Of a stretch of 64,000 nt of DNA, positions 47,173 to 55,825 are shown piece after piece (the stretch's first letter is position 1; each line of letters begins with the position of its first letter). Location of the stretch: positions 1 to 64,000 of the forward strand of contig NZ_FOTI01000004.1 of the NCBI RefSeq assembly GCF_900114545.1, given 5' to 3'. The notes under the pieces were generated by a model. It was not told the origin of the DNA. It saw only the letters and a program-made list of their open reading frames with translations, and searched no databases. The DNA is from Halanaerobium salsuginis (lineage in GTDB: Bacteria; Bacillota; Halanaerobiia; Halanaerobiales; Halanaerobiaceae). The translations under genes were made by a program, and so were the position numbers.

Positions 47173-48612
47173 ATGAGTGATTTAAGTCTTGGTGGTTTAG
47201 CCACCGGTATGGATACGGATTCAATAATAAAGCAGTTGGTTCAGTTAGAGCAGCGTCCAATATATAATTACCAGCAAGAAATATCAGAACTGGAGCAGAC
47301 TAAAGGTGCCTGGAGAGACGTTAATAGCAGACTTGATAAGTTAGAGAATAGGATTACTGACTTAAAACTTTCTGCAACTTACAATTCTAGAACTGCTAAT
47401 AGCAGTAATGAAGATGTAGTTACAGCAACTGCAAGTAATAGTTCTGATGAGGCTACTTACTCTGTTACAGTTAAAAGTACTGCTAAAGCTCAGCGTCTTG
47501 CAGGAAGCAAACTAGATGATTCTGAGACTGCTATTAAAGATCTTACAGGTTTTACTGGGATTGCTGCTGAAAATAATATTCAGATTAATGGAACTGAAAT
47601 TACCATTAGTGAAAATGATACTCTGAGAGATATCAGTAATAATATTAATGATGCTGATGCAGGTGTTAAAGCTTCTATAGTCGATAACCATCTGGTATTA
47701 GAAACTAATGATACTGGTACCGAAAATGAATTGGTTGTAAATGATAGTATTGTTGATTCTAATGGTGTTTTAAAAGGTTTAGGTATTATTGAATTAGATG
47801 TTGACTCAAATGAAGTATTAGCTAATGAAGTTCAGACAGCTTCTAATGCAGAAATAGATATTAATGGGATTACAGGTATAACTAGTTCTAATAATACTTT
47901 TTCTGAAGCAGTAGAAGGTGTTACCTTTAATATCAATCCAGATGCTGTTGCTAATGATGGAACAGATACTGCTTTTTCCAGTGTTTCTGTAGCTAAAGAT
48001 ACGGGTAAAGCTACCAAAGCAGTTCAGGCATTTGTAGATCAGTATAACAGTGCAATGAGCTTTCTTGATGGTAAGACAGACTATGATGAAGAAACAGAAA
48101 AAAGTGCTGTTTTACAAGGTGATAGTACTGCTATGCGCTTACAGATGCGTTTAAGAGAACTTGTAACTTCCAAAGTAAAAGATAGTGGAGACTATAATAC
48201 TTTAACTTCTGTTGGTATAGAAATCGATAGAGATGGAGTAATGAGCTTTGATAGTTCTAAGTTTACTGAAGTTCTTGAAAATTCTCCAGAAGAGGTAATG
48301 TCTATCTTTAATGCCGAAAGTGATTCTGATGGCTATGAAGGAATGGCTGTTAGAATGGATAGCTACCTTGATCAATTGATGCAGTCCAATACTGGTTTGA
48401 TACCAAGAAGACTTGACTTCTATGATACCCGGATAGATGGATTAAATGATGATATAGAAGATGTACAGCGAAAGGTAGAAATGACTCGTCAGCGATATGT
48501 TGATCAGTTTTCTGCAATGGAAGAAGCTATTTCAGAAATGCAGAGTCAGCAGAGCTGGATGATGAGTCAACTTCAGAGTATGGGAGGATCTACTGCAACT
48601 AGTATGATGTAA
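47173..48612 (+). CDS. fliD: Flagellar filament cap protein
   Basis: A 479-residue cap protein that helps flagellin fold at the filament tip. N-terminal FliD domain (SLGGLATGMDTDSIIKQLVQLEQRPIYNYQQ), central beta-rich region with low-lysine acidic composition, and C-terminal coiled-coil domain (LDFYDTRIDGLNDDIEDVQRKVEMTRQRYVDQFSAMEEAISEMQSQ), ending LQSMGGSTATSMM. Length is normal. The ribosome site is AGAAGGTG. No fliS follows, as it often does in Firmicutes. Confidence 0.92.
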   Translation: MSDLSLGGLATGMDTDSIIKQLVQLEQRPIYNYQQEISELEQTKGAWRDVNSRLDKLENRITDLKLSATYNSRTANSSNEDVVTATASNSSDEATYSVTVKSTAKAQRLAGSKLDDSETAIKDLTGFTGIAAENNIQINGTEITISENDTLRDISNNINDADAGVKASIVDNHLVLETNDTGTENELVVNDSIVDSNGVLKGLGIIELDVDSNEVLANEVQTASNAEIDINGITGITSSNNTFSEAVEGVTFNINPDAVANDGTDTAFSSVSVAKDTGKATKAVQAFVDQYNSAMSFLDGKTDYDEETEKSAVLQGDSTAMRLQMRLRELVTSKVKDSGDYNTLTSVGIEIDRDGVMSFDSSKFTEVLENSPEEVMSIFNAESDSDGYEGMAVRMDSYLDQLMQSNTGLIPRRLDFYDTRIDGLNDDIEDVQRKVEMTRQRYVDQFSAMEEAISEMQSQQSWMMSQLQSMGGSTATSMM

Positions 48613-48700
48613 ATATGATAGTAATTAGTAAATTTTGAGGGGGTTGGTTAGCTAAATAGATACTGATCTCCTCTAATTGTTTCGGGAAGGAAAATATATT

Positions 48701-49276
48701 ATGGAAATTTATATAAATGAAAATGTAATAGCAGAAGCTGTAACAGATAAAAACGATATTTTAAAATTGGTAGAATCAAAGCTAGAAAATGAAATAGTAG
48801 ATACAATCCATCTGGATGAAGTTGAGGTTTCTTTAGAATATTTTCAGGAAAATGAGCTTGATCTAGAAAGAATAGATAAGATAAAGTTTGAAAGCAAAAA
48901 AGTTGAACAGCTAATAACTGAAACCCTTAAAGAAGCAGAAGACTATCTACCTAAATTAAAAAATGCTTTGAATAACTCAGCTGAGCTTTTCAAAAATGGC
49001 AAAGAAGCAGATGCTTCTGATCTGCTGGATAAGACTTTAGAGGGCATCCAGTGGTATCTGGAAGTAATCAATGGTATAATGTCCTTGATAGATAATGAAG
49101 AACTGAAGGATAAAAGTAATAAGATACTATCTGATTTTACTCAGGCACTAAATAGAGCTATGGTATCTCTACAGAATGAGAACTATGATTACCTGGGAGA
49201 TCTATTAGAAGTAGAAATGGTAGAATATATTGATAAGTTAAGTGATTTTAATCAGGAATTATTAGAAGAATACTAA
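48701..49276 (+). CDS. Unrecognised helical protein in the flagellar cluster
   Basis: A 191-residue acidic protein without signal peptide or membrane segment. Residues 1-60 look like a small alpha/beta domain (MEIYINENVIAEAV); the rest is amphipathic helices (KNALNNSAELFKNGKEADASDLLDKTLEGIQWYLEVINGIM). Its place after fliD, where fliS and fliT often lie, and its helical make-up suggest an export chaperone or assembly factor, but sequence does not show FliS or FliT features. ATG 48701 has GGAAGG 10 nt upstream; the upstream extension is unlikely. Confidence 0.6.
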   Translation: MEIYINENVIAEAVTDKNDILKLVESKLENEIVDTIHLDEVEVSLEYFQENELDLERIDKIKFESKKVEQLITETLKEAEDYLPKLKNALNNSAELFKNGKEADASDLLDKTLEGIQWYLEVINGIMSLIDNEELKDKSNKILSDFTQALNRAMVSLQNENYDYLGDLLEVEMVEYIDKLSDFNQELLEEY

Positions 49277-49291
49277 AAGAGGTGACCAAAA

Positions 49292-49717
49292 ATGTCTGCT
49301 GTAGAAAAAACAAACTCTGTCCTAACCCAAATCAAAAATCTCCTTGTACAGAAATTAAACCATCCTGAAAAAAATGAAGCTCAACCAGAAAAAGGTGACA
49401 GATTTACCAAATCACAGCAGCCAGCCAAAGTCACCTATGACTTAGAAGACTTTGCAGCTTCTGATTCGATTAAAAGACCAATTAAAATCAACAACAGCAA
49501 TAATATCTTTTTTATTAACCATAATAACCGCAATAGAGCTGTAAAAATTGATCCGGGAGAATATAATTTAACAGAGATTCAGGCTGCTATTCAGCAGCAG
49601 GTTAACGAAGAATTTGGGATCGGTAAGGTTAGTGTCAAGATGACTGCCTCCGGTTCAGATCGCTTTATCTATGCTGAAGATAAAAAAGAGGAACATGTTT
49701 TGGATGAGCAGGGTTAG
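49292..49717 (+). CDS. Unrecognised flagellar-cluster protein with a flagellin-hook-like segment
   Basis: A 141-residue protein. The N-terminal third is polar and probably disordered; residues 70-125 (NNIFFINHNNRNRAVKIDPG, then EYNLTEIQAAIQQQVNEEFG) resemble the short beta-hairpin and helix of hook-IN-type modules in flagellins and FliD. No signal peptide. It begins 15 bp after the previous gene with an AGAGGTGA site, so they form an operon. It may be a minor exported flagellar part; this is inference from pattern and context. Confidence 0.5.
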   Translation: MSAVEKTNSVLTQIKNLLVQKLNHPEKNEAQPEKGDRFTKSQQPAKVTYDLEDFAASDSIKRPIKINNSNNIFFINHNNRNRAVKIDPGEYNLTEIQAAIQQQVNEEFGIGKVSVKMTASGSDRFIYAEDKKEEHVLDEQG

Positions 49718-49759
49718 ACATACTAGAAGTTAAAGTATGAATAATTAGGAATGATAAAA

Positions 49760-50026
49760 ATGCAAATAAAAGCTCATGAGCTGTTGAAGATAATAAAGAA
49801 ATTGAAAGATGAAGTAAAGTCTAAACTAAAAATTTCTAAAAATAAAAGAACAGAAGTGAAAAGAAGGAAGAGCAAACTCACTGAAATAGAGTGGAAGCTG
49901 AGAAATATGAGAGCTACAGCAGTAAAAATAAGAGATGAAGAACTAACAGCTGAAGAGGAAAAAGAACTGCAGGAGTATTTTAACTATCTTAAAACTAAGG
50001 TAAAGAAATGTGAAGTTTTAGGTTAA
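49760..50026 (+). CDS. Small lysine-rich helical protein, unrecognised
   Basis: An 88-residue protein, very basic in the middle (KLKDEVKSKLKISKNKRTEVKRRKSKLTEIEWKL-like) and probably one long helix or coiled coil. No known domain. ATG 49760 gives a 9-nt gap from the weak TTAGGA site; ATG 49751 touches it. It is the last gene before a terminator and the start of the mobile island, so it closes the flagellar operon or is a small island-edge gene. Confidence 0.5.
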   Translation: MQIKAHELLKIIKKLKDEVKSKLKISKNKRTEVKRRKSKLTEIEWKLRNMRATAVKIRDEELTAEEEKELQEYFNYLKTKVKKCEVLG

Positions 50027-50065
50027 GCTAATTATAAAATTTTATAATATTTGATAGATAAAGAT

Positions 50066-50109
50066 AACCCCATTTTTTCAGTATAATTGCTGAGAGAATG
50101 GGGTTTTCT
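50066..50109 (+). terminator. Rho-independent terminator ending the flagellar cluster
   Basis: AACCCCATT (50066-50074) and AATGGGGTT (50097-50105), with an inner TCAG/CTGA stem, followed by TTTT. It marks the left limit of the foreign-looking region. Confidence 0.82.
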
Positions 50110-50313
50110 ATGTCATGAAAGCCTTGAATGTTAGCGTTAGGGGACAAAAAATCTCACCTATCTACAAAATCCTACTTCTGAAATTCTTTTCTTGATCAAT
50201 CCTCAATTCACCTAAGAAATCCAACCCAAACATCACTCTCCAGTTCAAACACCTAACTTTCCAATCCGCTCCACCAACCTAATTCTCTCTCCTAACAAAA
50301 TAATAAAGTAAAC
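50110..50313. other. G-poor, C- and A-rich noncoding stretch upstream of the partition locus
   Basis: No reading frame of note. From about 50150 to 50310 the plus strand is strikingly low in G and rich in C, with many CAATCC/CAACC/CTCTC-like runs, unlike any other gap in the window. Strand-biased composition next to a partition locus may reflect a single-stranded replication or transfer origin, or an untranslated RNA; neither can be shown here. Confidence 0.5.
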
Positions 50314-50350
50314 GTAGACGTAAACAGTATACGTAGACGGTCTACGTAGG
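50314..50350. repeat. Partition-site-like repeats (ACGTAGAC) at the parA promoter
   Basis: ACGTAGAC occurs at 50312 and 50331 on the plus strand, and GTCTACGT (its inverse) at 50340. The last two form ACGTAGAC-G-GTCTACGT, a perfect inverted repeat. Between them are TAAACAG and TATACG. It lies 17 bp before the parA start. Small ribbon-helix-helix partition proteins bind such repeats as centromere and autorepressor site. A 25-bp stretch (50314-50338) recurs before the integrase at 61599-61623. Confidence 0.62.
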
Positions 50351-50366
50351 GAGAGGAGGAAAAGCA

Positions 50367-51152
50367 GTGCCTAAAAAAATAATAACAAATAAAACTGAAA
50401 GTAAGCTCGGTCCAAAAGTAATAAGTATTTCTAACAGGAAGGGTGGAGTTGGAAAAACTACTCTAACCACAGTCATGGCTGAGGAACTGGCCAATGCAGG
50501 ATATTCAATAGTAATGCTGGACCTTGATTCACAGACTGACCTGACAGACATCAACCTGAGCCAGAATGAGGATAGTAATCTTTTCGATCTGCTAACCGGT
50601 CAGAAAGCATTGGAAGATGTAGTAACTGAGCTGCCCGGCAAAGGAGACAAGAAAATCATACCTGGGTCAGCTAGAGTAGATGAAATACAGACCGGTGTCA
50701 GCAACACTCTGGCAGAAATAGTAAAGAAGCTGAAGGAGACCTATGATTTTGTTCTCTTGGACCATCCACCGAGTCTGACTGAACTTTCTAGAGCTGGCTA
50801 CATTGTCAGCGATGAGTTGCTAATCATTGCAGAAGCTCAGCAGCTTTCACTAAAGAACCTGATCAGTTTCCTGGTGGAGATAAAACAACTGCAGCTGGAG
50901 CCAGAAACTAAGCTAGAAGTTCTGGGAATAGTGGCTAACAAAGTGGATCTGAGAAGAAATCTGACTGAAAGGATGCTTGCAGAGTACGAAAGAACCTACC
51001 CGGATCTCTTCTTTAAGGAATACATCGGAGTAGATACAGCAATTCCCAATGCTCAATTCAACCAAGAAACAATGAGAGGGTTGCCCTGGAGAGCCAGAAC
51101 ATTGAGTCAATTTGAAAGAGTGATTGAAGAGATGATCCAGCGGCTGCAGTAG
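50367..51152 (+). CDS. parA: ParA-family partition ATPase
   Basis: A 261-residue Walker-type ATPase that moves or positions replicons. The deviant Walker A motif KGGVGKTT is at residues 25-32, Walker A' (MLDLDSQTDL) near residue 51 and Walker B (DFVLLDHPPS) near residue 130. No N-terminal DNA-binding domain, as in type Ib plasmid ParA proteins. GTG start with GAGAGGAGG 7 nt upstream. Codon use is clearly richer in G and C (CTG, GAC, CAG) than neighbours, a sign of transfer. Paired with the ribbon-helix-helix gene 29 bp downstream. Confidence 0.87.
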   Translation: MPKKIITNKTESKLGPKVISISNRKGGVGKTTLTTVMAEELANAGYSIVMLDLDSQTDLTDINLSQNEDSNLFDLLTGQKALEDVVTELPGKGDKKIIPGSARVDEIQTGVSNTLAEIVKKLKETYDFVLLDHPPSLTELSRAGYIVSDELLIIAEAQQLSLKNLISFLVEIKQLQLEPETKLEVLGIVANKVDLRRNLTERMLAEYERTYPDLFFKEYIGVDTAIPNAQFNQETMRGLPWRARTLSQFERVIEEMIQRLQ

Positions 51153-51181
51153 AAAAGACTAAAATTCTAGGGGGAGTTCTG

Positions 51182-51460
51182 ATGCCTAAAAAAGTGAAGG
51201 TAAATAAACTAAAGTTGAAAAAGAAGTCGAAATTAAAAAACAATGATAAAGAAGAGGAAAAAGAGCTAGATTTGAAGGAGAAACTGAAAAAGCGAAGGGA
51301 AAAGAAAAGTTTTGAGGAAAAACACGTGAGAGTAACTACTTACCTTGAGAAATCACTCCGAGAGAAGATGGAGCTGCTGAAAGATAAAAATGTGATCGAG
51401 AGCTACACTCAGCTAGTGAATCTAGCCATAAAGCACTACATTGCAAAACATCTAGAATAA
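51182..51460 (+). CDS. Ribbon-helix-helix DNA-binding protein (ParB-like partner)
   Basis: A 92-residue protein. Residues 1-46 are extremely lysine- and glutamate-rich and probably unfolded; residues 48-92 (HVRVTTYLEKSLREKMELLKDK, SYTQLVNLAIKHYIAKHL) are a ribbon-helix-helix fold: one strand and two helices that dimerise and bind DNA. Directly after parA, it is the likely centromere-binding adaptor and autorepressor acting on the repeats at 50314-50350. Ribosome site GGGGGAG. Confidence 0.75.
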   Translation: MPKKVKVNKLKLKKKSKLKNNDKEEEKELDLKEKLKKRREKKSFEEKHVRVTTYLEKSLREKMELLKDKNVIESYTQLVNLAIKHYIAKHLE

Positions 51461-51467
51461 GACTAAT

Positions 51468-51504
51468 GACCTATGCCTTTTTGATGAGGGCATAGGTCTT
51501 TTTT
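51468..51504 (+). terminator. Rho-independent terminator of the partition operon
   Basis: GACCTATGCC (51468-51477) and GGCATAGGTC (51489-51498), followed by six Ts. Confidence 0.9.
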
Positions 51505-51587
51505 AGTAATAAAAAGGGTTTAGTAGATATTTCAAGAATTATATTATTGGTAGACTAAAAATAAAAGATCTAAGGACGATGTTATTT

Positions 51588-51890
51588 ATGAGTTTAAATT
51601 ATAGAGTGGGTAATTATTATAAAGCTAAAAATTATCTGGAAAGTGGATTCAATTTTCCAGAGGGAGAATATAAATTAAAAATTATAAGAGAAGGGTTCCC
51701 AGAAGATAATGTTAATGATGAAGATGAGCTAGTTATAGCAGAAGAACAGTGGTTGGAAGGTCTAGAAGGTAGTGATCAATATAAAACTGATTTAAGGGGT
51801 AACTGGTACTATTTTGAGTTTCCAATTAATGATGAAGGAATTGAGTATATGTGGGTGCCTGAGTCAGTTGTAGTGGAAGTTTTTGAGTGA
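51588..51890 (+). CDS. Small acidic hypothetical protein
   Basis: A 100-residue, strongly acidic soluble protein (SLNYRVGNYYKAKNYLESGFNFPEGEYKLKIIREGFPEDN), probably beta-rich, with two tryptophan-containing segments (EEQWLEGLEG and GNWYYFEFPI). No domain recognised. ATG 51588 is chosen because AAGGAC ends 10 nt before it; the in-frame ATG at 51579 is only 1 nt from that site. It stands alone between the partition and defence operons. Acidity similar to a DNA mimic can be noted but proves nothing. Confidence 0.5.
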   Translation: MSLNYRVGNYYKAKNYLESGFNFPEGEYKLKIIREGFPEDNVNDEDELVIAEEQWLEGLEGSDQYKTDLRGNWYYFEFPINDEGIEYMWVPESVVVEVFE

Positions 51891-52150
51891 TACTAATAAA
51901 AATATTATGAAAGTAAACTTGAATTATTGGAGAAATTAATTTAGTAGCCTCTGACACTATGGTGTCGCAACAGTATGATATTTTATTATTGAATATATTT
52001 TTTATCTAAAAAGTAAAACTTAAATTTATTGAGAGAACTTTTTGATTATTAGAGTAGGTAATGAAATAAATAGTTAAAAATAACCAATGAAGAAGACGAG
52101 CAATTATAATATTATCTTAGGATGATTTTTAAAGGAGGAGCAAATTTAGA
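51891..52150 (+). other. Intergenic region before the defence operon
   Basis: A small hairpin or operator, GACAC-TATG-GTGTC, lies at 51953-51966. The strong ribosome site AAAGGAGGAG for the DUF499 gene is near 52131. I see no convincing promoter boxes and no small gene. Confidence 0.35.
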
Positions 52151-55100
52151 ATGAGAACACTTAATGAAGCGGTCAGAGTTAGAGAAAGTGTCTTCGATAG
52201 AACAATGAAAGATGAGGTCTTGGATCTTTCAGACTTAAAAAATGGTAACATTGATCCTGAAAGATTTTTTAAAGAAACATTTATCACCGACAACATGGAA
52301 ACAGTTTTTGATACTGCAATGAATAAATTTAGAAACAGATCAGGTAACAGTATTATTAAACTAACCCAGGCTATGGGTGGCGGTAAAACCCACAACATGA
52401 TTGCTTTGGGATTATTAGCTAAATATCCTGATTTAAGGAAAAAGACTCTTGACGGTAAATATAATGATGTAGAAGGTGAGATTAGAACAATATCTGTTAC
52501 AGGTAGAGAATCTGATATGAATTATGGTACCTGGGGAGAAATTGCAAAACAGCTGGGCAAAAAAGAGCAGTTTAGTGAATACTATTCTCCACTTCAGGCG
52601 CCGGGACAAACTGCTTGGATTAACCTCCTGGAAAGTTCTACACCTACTCTTATATTATTAGATGAGCTGCCGCCATATTTAAATAATGCTAAGACTAGAA
52701 CTTATGGGCAGGGTACACTATTAGATATTGAAACAACTGCAATAGCAAATTTATTAAATGCTATAAATAAAAAAGAATTATCTAATGTCTGCTTAGTTAT
52801 ATCTGATCTTGAAGCTACATATGAGGAAGAATCAGAAATAATTCAGGGTATGTTTAAAGAACTCGATGGAGAAATAAATCGTTTTTCTTTAAATCTAGAA
52901 CCTGTATCGAGCAACAGCAATGACCTTTACGATATTTTAAAAACTAGAATGTTTGAAGGCTTACCAGAAGAAGCTGAAATTAACAAAGTAGCTAATGGTT
53001 TTAAGAACAGCGTTAAAGAAGCTGTAGAAATGGGATATACAGATGAAGTTCCGAGTGAAATTGCTTCAGCAGTTAGAGATACATATCCCTTCCACCCTTC
53101 TTTTAAAGATTTAGTCGAAAGATTTAAGGAAAACCAGGGTTTCCAAAAAACTCGTGGTGTTATCAGGTTGACTAAGAAGATGCTTAAAGGTATTTTTAGA
53201 GAGTCAGACAAAGCTGATAATCTATATTTAATTAATCCTTATGATATTGATCTGAACAATTCTGAAATGGCTAATGAAATTAAATCAATTAAACCAGAGT
53301 TTACAAATGCCATAAGCCATGATATTGCCAATAACGGCCACTCTGTTGCAGAGAGGATCGACAAATCTACTGATTCTCAAGATGTTCAGGATGTTTCAAA
53401 ACTGATCTTAATGTCCTCCTTATCAAAAGCTACTGAAGCAATAGTGGGTCTATCAGTGAGTGAGATCTTTACTTATCTTGTCGCTCCAAATAGAGATATC
53501 ACAAAAATCAGAAGCGGTATTGAGGAATTACAGGAAAAAGCCTGGTATTTATATAAACACCATAACAAACTGTTTTTTAGACAGACGAAAAATGTAGTTG
53601 CAGAAATGCAGGATGAAATAAAAAATCTAAGCCGAAGTCAGGCTAAATTATATATTAAAGATTTACTCGAAGAGGAGTTTGAACCTAATGATAATGACTG
53701 CTATCAAAACTTAATGGTCTTCCCTTCAATTGAGGAGATTGAGTTATCTAAAGAAAAAGTTTCTTTAATAATTTCTGAACCTAGTGAGGGTAGTGATGGT
53801 CTAAAAAGTGAATTAAAGCAGTTTTTTGAAGAAGTTGAATATAAAAATAGAGTTATGTTTTTAACTGGTCAAAAAAATGTTATGAATAAGCTTTTAGAAA
53901 CCGCGAAAAAAGTTAGAGCAATAAATAATATAATTGACAGAATGCAGGCCGATAATGTCAGCGACAGAGACAGTGAAATGCAGCAGGCTATGGATTTAAA
54001 AGATAAAACCGGAAACAGGCTTAATTCCAGTTTAAGAGAAACCTTTACTACTTTATATTATCCCAGAAATAATGTATTAAAAAATACTAATTTAATTATG
54101 AAGTTCTCTCAAAACAACTTTAATGCTGAAAAAGAAATTAAAAACACTTTAATCAGTGAAATGAAGTTTACTAAAGATATTGAGCCAAAGAAATTGCGGA
54201 AAAGATTTGATAAAATTATCTTCACTAGAGATAGAATGACCTGGAATGAATTAATTGAAAGAACTGCTACTGAAACAAGGTGGCTGTGGCATAAACCCGA
54301 TGCTCTTGAGGAACTAAAGGAAGATTCTCTGCAGAAAGAAATCTGGTTTAAAGACGGCAACTATATTGATAAAACTCCTCCCAAAAAAGAAACTAATGTT
54401 AATGTTACTAAAATGAGCACTGTAAGTGAAAATGGTATTTCTACACTGCGCATTACTCCAGTTAATGCAGATGAAGTTTATTATGAGATAGGTCAAGAGC
54501 CGACTAAAGCTTCTAAAAAAGTAGAAAACTATAACTCATTTGAAGCAACTGATTTAGTATATTACTTTTTAGCAGTTGATTCAGATGGTGTTAATGAAAC
54601 TGGGGATCCTGTAAGATGGGAGAATGATATAAATCTGCAGTATAAAGAGCTAACAATTAAAGGGAAAGATGCCCTAAAACTGCAGGCAACACCAAGTAAT
54701 TGTGAAATCCGATATACTACAGATGGTGCTTCTCCAAAAGAAAATGGAGGCGTTTATCAAGAACCAATTATTATACCTGAAGATGCAAAATATATTCAGG
54801 CAGTTGCAGTAAATGAAGAACATGATATAACATCTGAGGTGCTGCAGTATAAAGTTTCAAATAAAAAAGTTACAGTTGATAAAGATAAGCCTGTCAAATT
54901 AACAGAAGCTCAAACTCCAAAAGGAACAAAAGCGACATATGAGGAACTTGAATTTTTAAATGAAACCAATGCCAGCTTTAAGCAGGCACAGTTTATTATC
55001 ACCGGCCGAGGTAAAGCTGACTTTTCTTTGACTTTCATGATAGATAAAGTAGAAATAGATGATATGAATATGTTAGAAGATCAACTAAAAAATATTAAAG

Positions 55101-55243
55101 ATAATTTTGTTGGAGAAAAGCCACATGATTTAACTGCTAACATAACTGGTATTAAATTTAAAAGCGGCAGAGATTTTTTAAGATGGCTTGAGAAAAATGA
55201 ATTTAACCTAGAAATGTATAAAAATAGATTTAGTCAACATTAA
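52151..55243 (+). CDS. DUF499-family defence ATPase
   Basis: A 1030-residue large P-loop protein of the DUF499 family, related to BrxC/PglY ATPases of BREX systems. Walker A (AMGGGKTHNM) is near residues 72-81 and Walker B (TLILLDELPPYL) near 163-174, then a long helical body. From about residue 750, two beta-sandwich-like modules appear; the second (EIRYTTDGASPKENGGVYQEP, near 848-870) resembles the C-terminal module of chitobiase-type enzymes. It probably acts as the energy-using hub of the operon. Followed after 12 bp by the DUF3780 gene. Known homologues are associated with anti-phage loci; the molecular function is unproven. Confidence 0.82.
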   Translation: MRTLNEAVRVRESVFDRTMKDEVLDLSDLKNGNIDPERFFKETFITDNMETVFDTAMNKFRNRSGNSIIKLTQAMGGGKTHNMIALGLLAKYPDLRKKTLDGKYNDVEGEIRTISVTGRESDMNYGTWGEIAKQLGKKEQFSEYYSPLQAPGQTAWINLLESSTPTLILLDELPPYLNNAKTRTYGQGTLLDIETTAIANLLNAINKKELSNVCLVISDLEATYEEESEIIQGMFKELDGEINRFSLNLEPVSSNSNDLYDILKTRMFEGLPEEAEINKVANGFKNSVKEAVEMGYTDEVPSEIASAVRDTYPFHPSFKDLVERFKENQGFQKTRGVIRLTKKMLKGIFRESDKADNLYLINPYDIDLNNSEMANEIKSIKPEFTNAISHDIANNGHSVAERIDKSTDSQDVQDVSKLILMSSLSKATEAIVGLSVSEIFTYLVAPNRDITKIRSGIEELQEKAWYLYKHHNKLFFRQTKNVVAEMQDEIKNLSRSQAKLYIKDLLEEEFEPNDNDCYQNLMVFPSIEEIELSKEKVSLIISEPSEGSDGLKSELKQFFEEVEYKNRVMFLTGQKNVMNKLLETAKKVRAINNIIDRMQADNVSDRDSEMQQAMDLKDKTGNRLNSSLRETFTTLYYPRNNVLKNTNLIMKFSQNNFNAEKEIKNTLISEMKFTKDIEPKKLRKRFDKIIFTRDRMTWNELIERTATETRWLWHKPDALEELKEDSLQKEIWFKDGNYIDKTPPKKETNVNVTKMSTVSENGISTLRITPVNADEVYYEIGQEPTKASKKVENYNSFEATDLVYYFLAVDSDGVNETGDPVRWENDINLQYKELTIKGKDALKLQATPSNCEIRYTTDGASPKENGGVYQEPIIIPEDAKYIQAVAVNEEHDITSEVLQYKVSNKKVTVDKDKPVKLTEAQTPKGTKATYEELEFLNETNASFKQAQFIITGRGKADFSLTFMIDKVEIDDMNMLEDQLKNIKDNFVGEKPHDLTANITGIKFKSGRDFLRWLEKNEFNLEMYKNRFSQH

Positions 55244-55255
55244 GGAGATGATCTT

Positions 55256-55792
55256 TTGAGTCAAGTAAAAACCTATGGATTTGGTTTTAATCCGAAAGAA
55301 ACCAATCATCATTTCCTCATAGAAATACCAACTGGAAATGCGAAAATAACAGTATATGAGAGATTTAATTGGGATCAAGATGAGCAGGTTAGTGATTTAA
55401 ATGATAAAGATAAAAAGGTAATTTTAAGTAAAACCAAATGGAATAAAGTTAAAAATGTAATCAAAAAAGAATTTAATAGGCGTTTAAAAGGTGAAGGTCT
55501 TTCAGCAGGAGATTTTGACAGCTATTATGTACCTTTAGAACGTTTATACGGTAAAGAATTAATGCTGCTGCTGTGGGCTATAGAAAATGCTGAGGTTGGA
55601 GTTATTGATTTAGCCATCAAAAACTGGTTAGGTTTATCACCTGAAGAAAGATGGTGGCTTTTTACCATGACTAATGCTTCAACAGGTCACTACAGCGACA
55701 ACCGCGGCTGGAGAATAGCTTTAAGATATGCACTTACAGAAAATCCTGTAGATAATAAATTAGCAGGCAGTTTTGTACAGCGATTATTTTAA
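55256..55792 (+). CDS. DUF3780-family defence-associated protein
   Basis: A 178-residue soluble protein matching the DUF3780 type found between DUF499 and DUF1156 genes in anti-phage loci (TYGFGFNPKETNHHFLIEIP; YVPLERLYGKELMLLLWAIE; SPEERWWLFTMTNASTGH). No catalytic motif is visible; it may be a structural adaptor for the ATPase or methylase. TTG start with AAGGAGATGAT upstream in the 12-bp gap. Confidence 0.78.
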   Translation: MSQVKTYGFGFNPKETNHHFLIEIPTGNAKITVYERFNWDQDEQVSDLNDKDKKVILSKTKWNKVKNVIKKEFNRRLKGEGLSAGDFDSYYVPLERLYGKELMLLLWAIENAEVGVIDLAIKNWLGLSPEERWWLFTMTNASTGHYSDNRGWRIALRYALTENPVDNKLAGSFVQRLF

Positions 55793-55825
55793 GATAAATT
55801 TGAGAAATGTCAGAGGAGGATTATT

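Noticed and set aside
48701-49276. fliS or fliT
   Set aside because: Length (191 residues) and sequence do not match FliS (about 125 residues with its conserved N-terminal segment) or FliT.
50314-50350. CRISPR-like repeats
   Set aside because: Only three short (8-bp) units in mixed orientation with no regular spacers; partition or operator site is the better reading.
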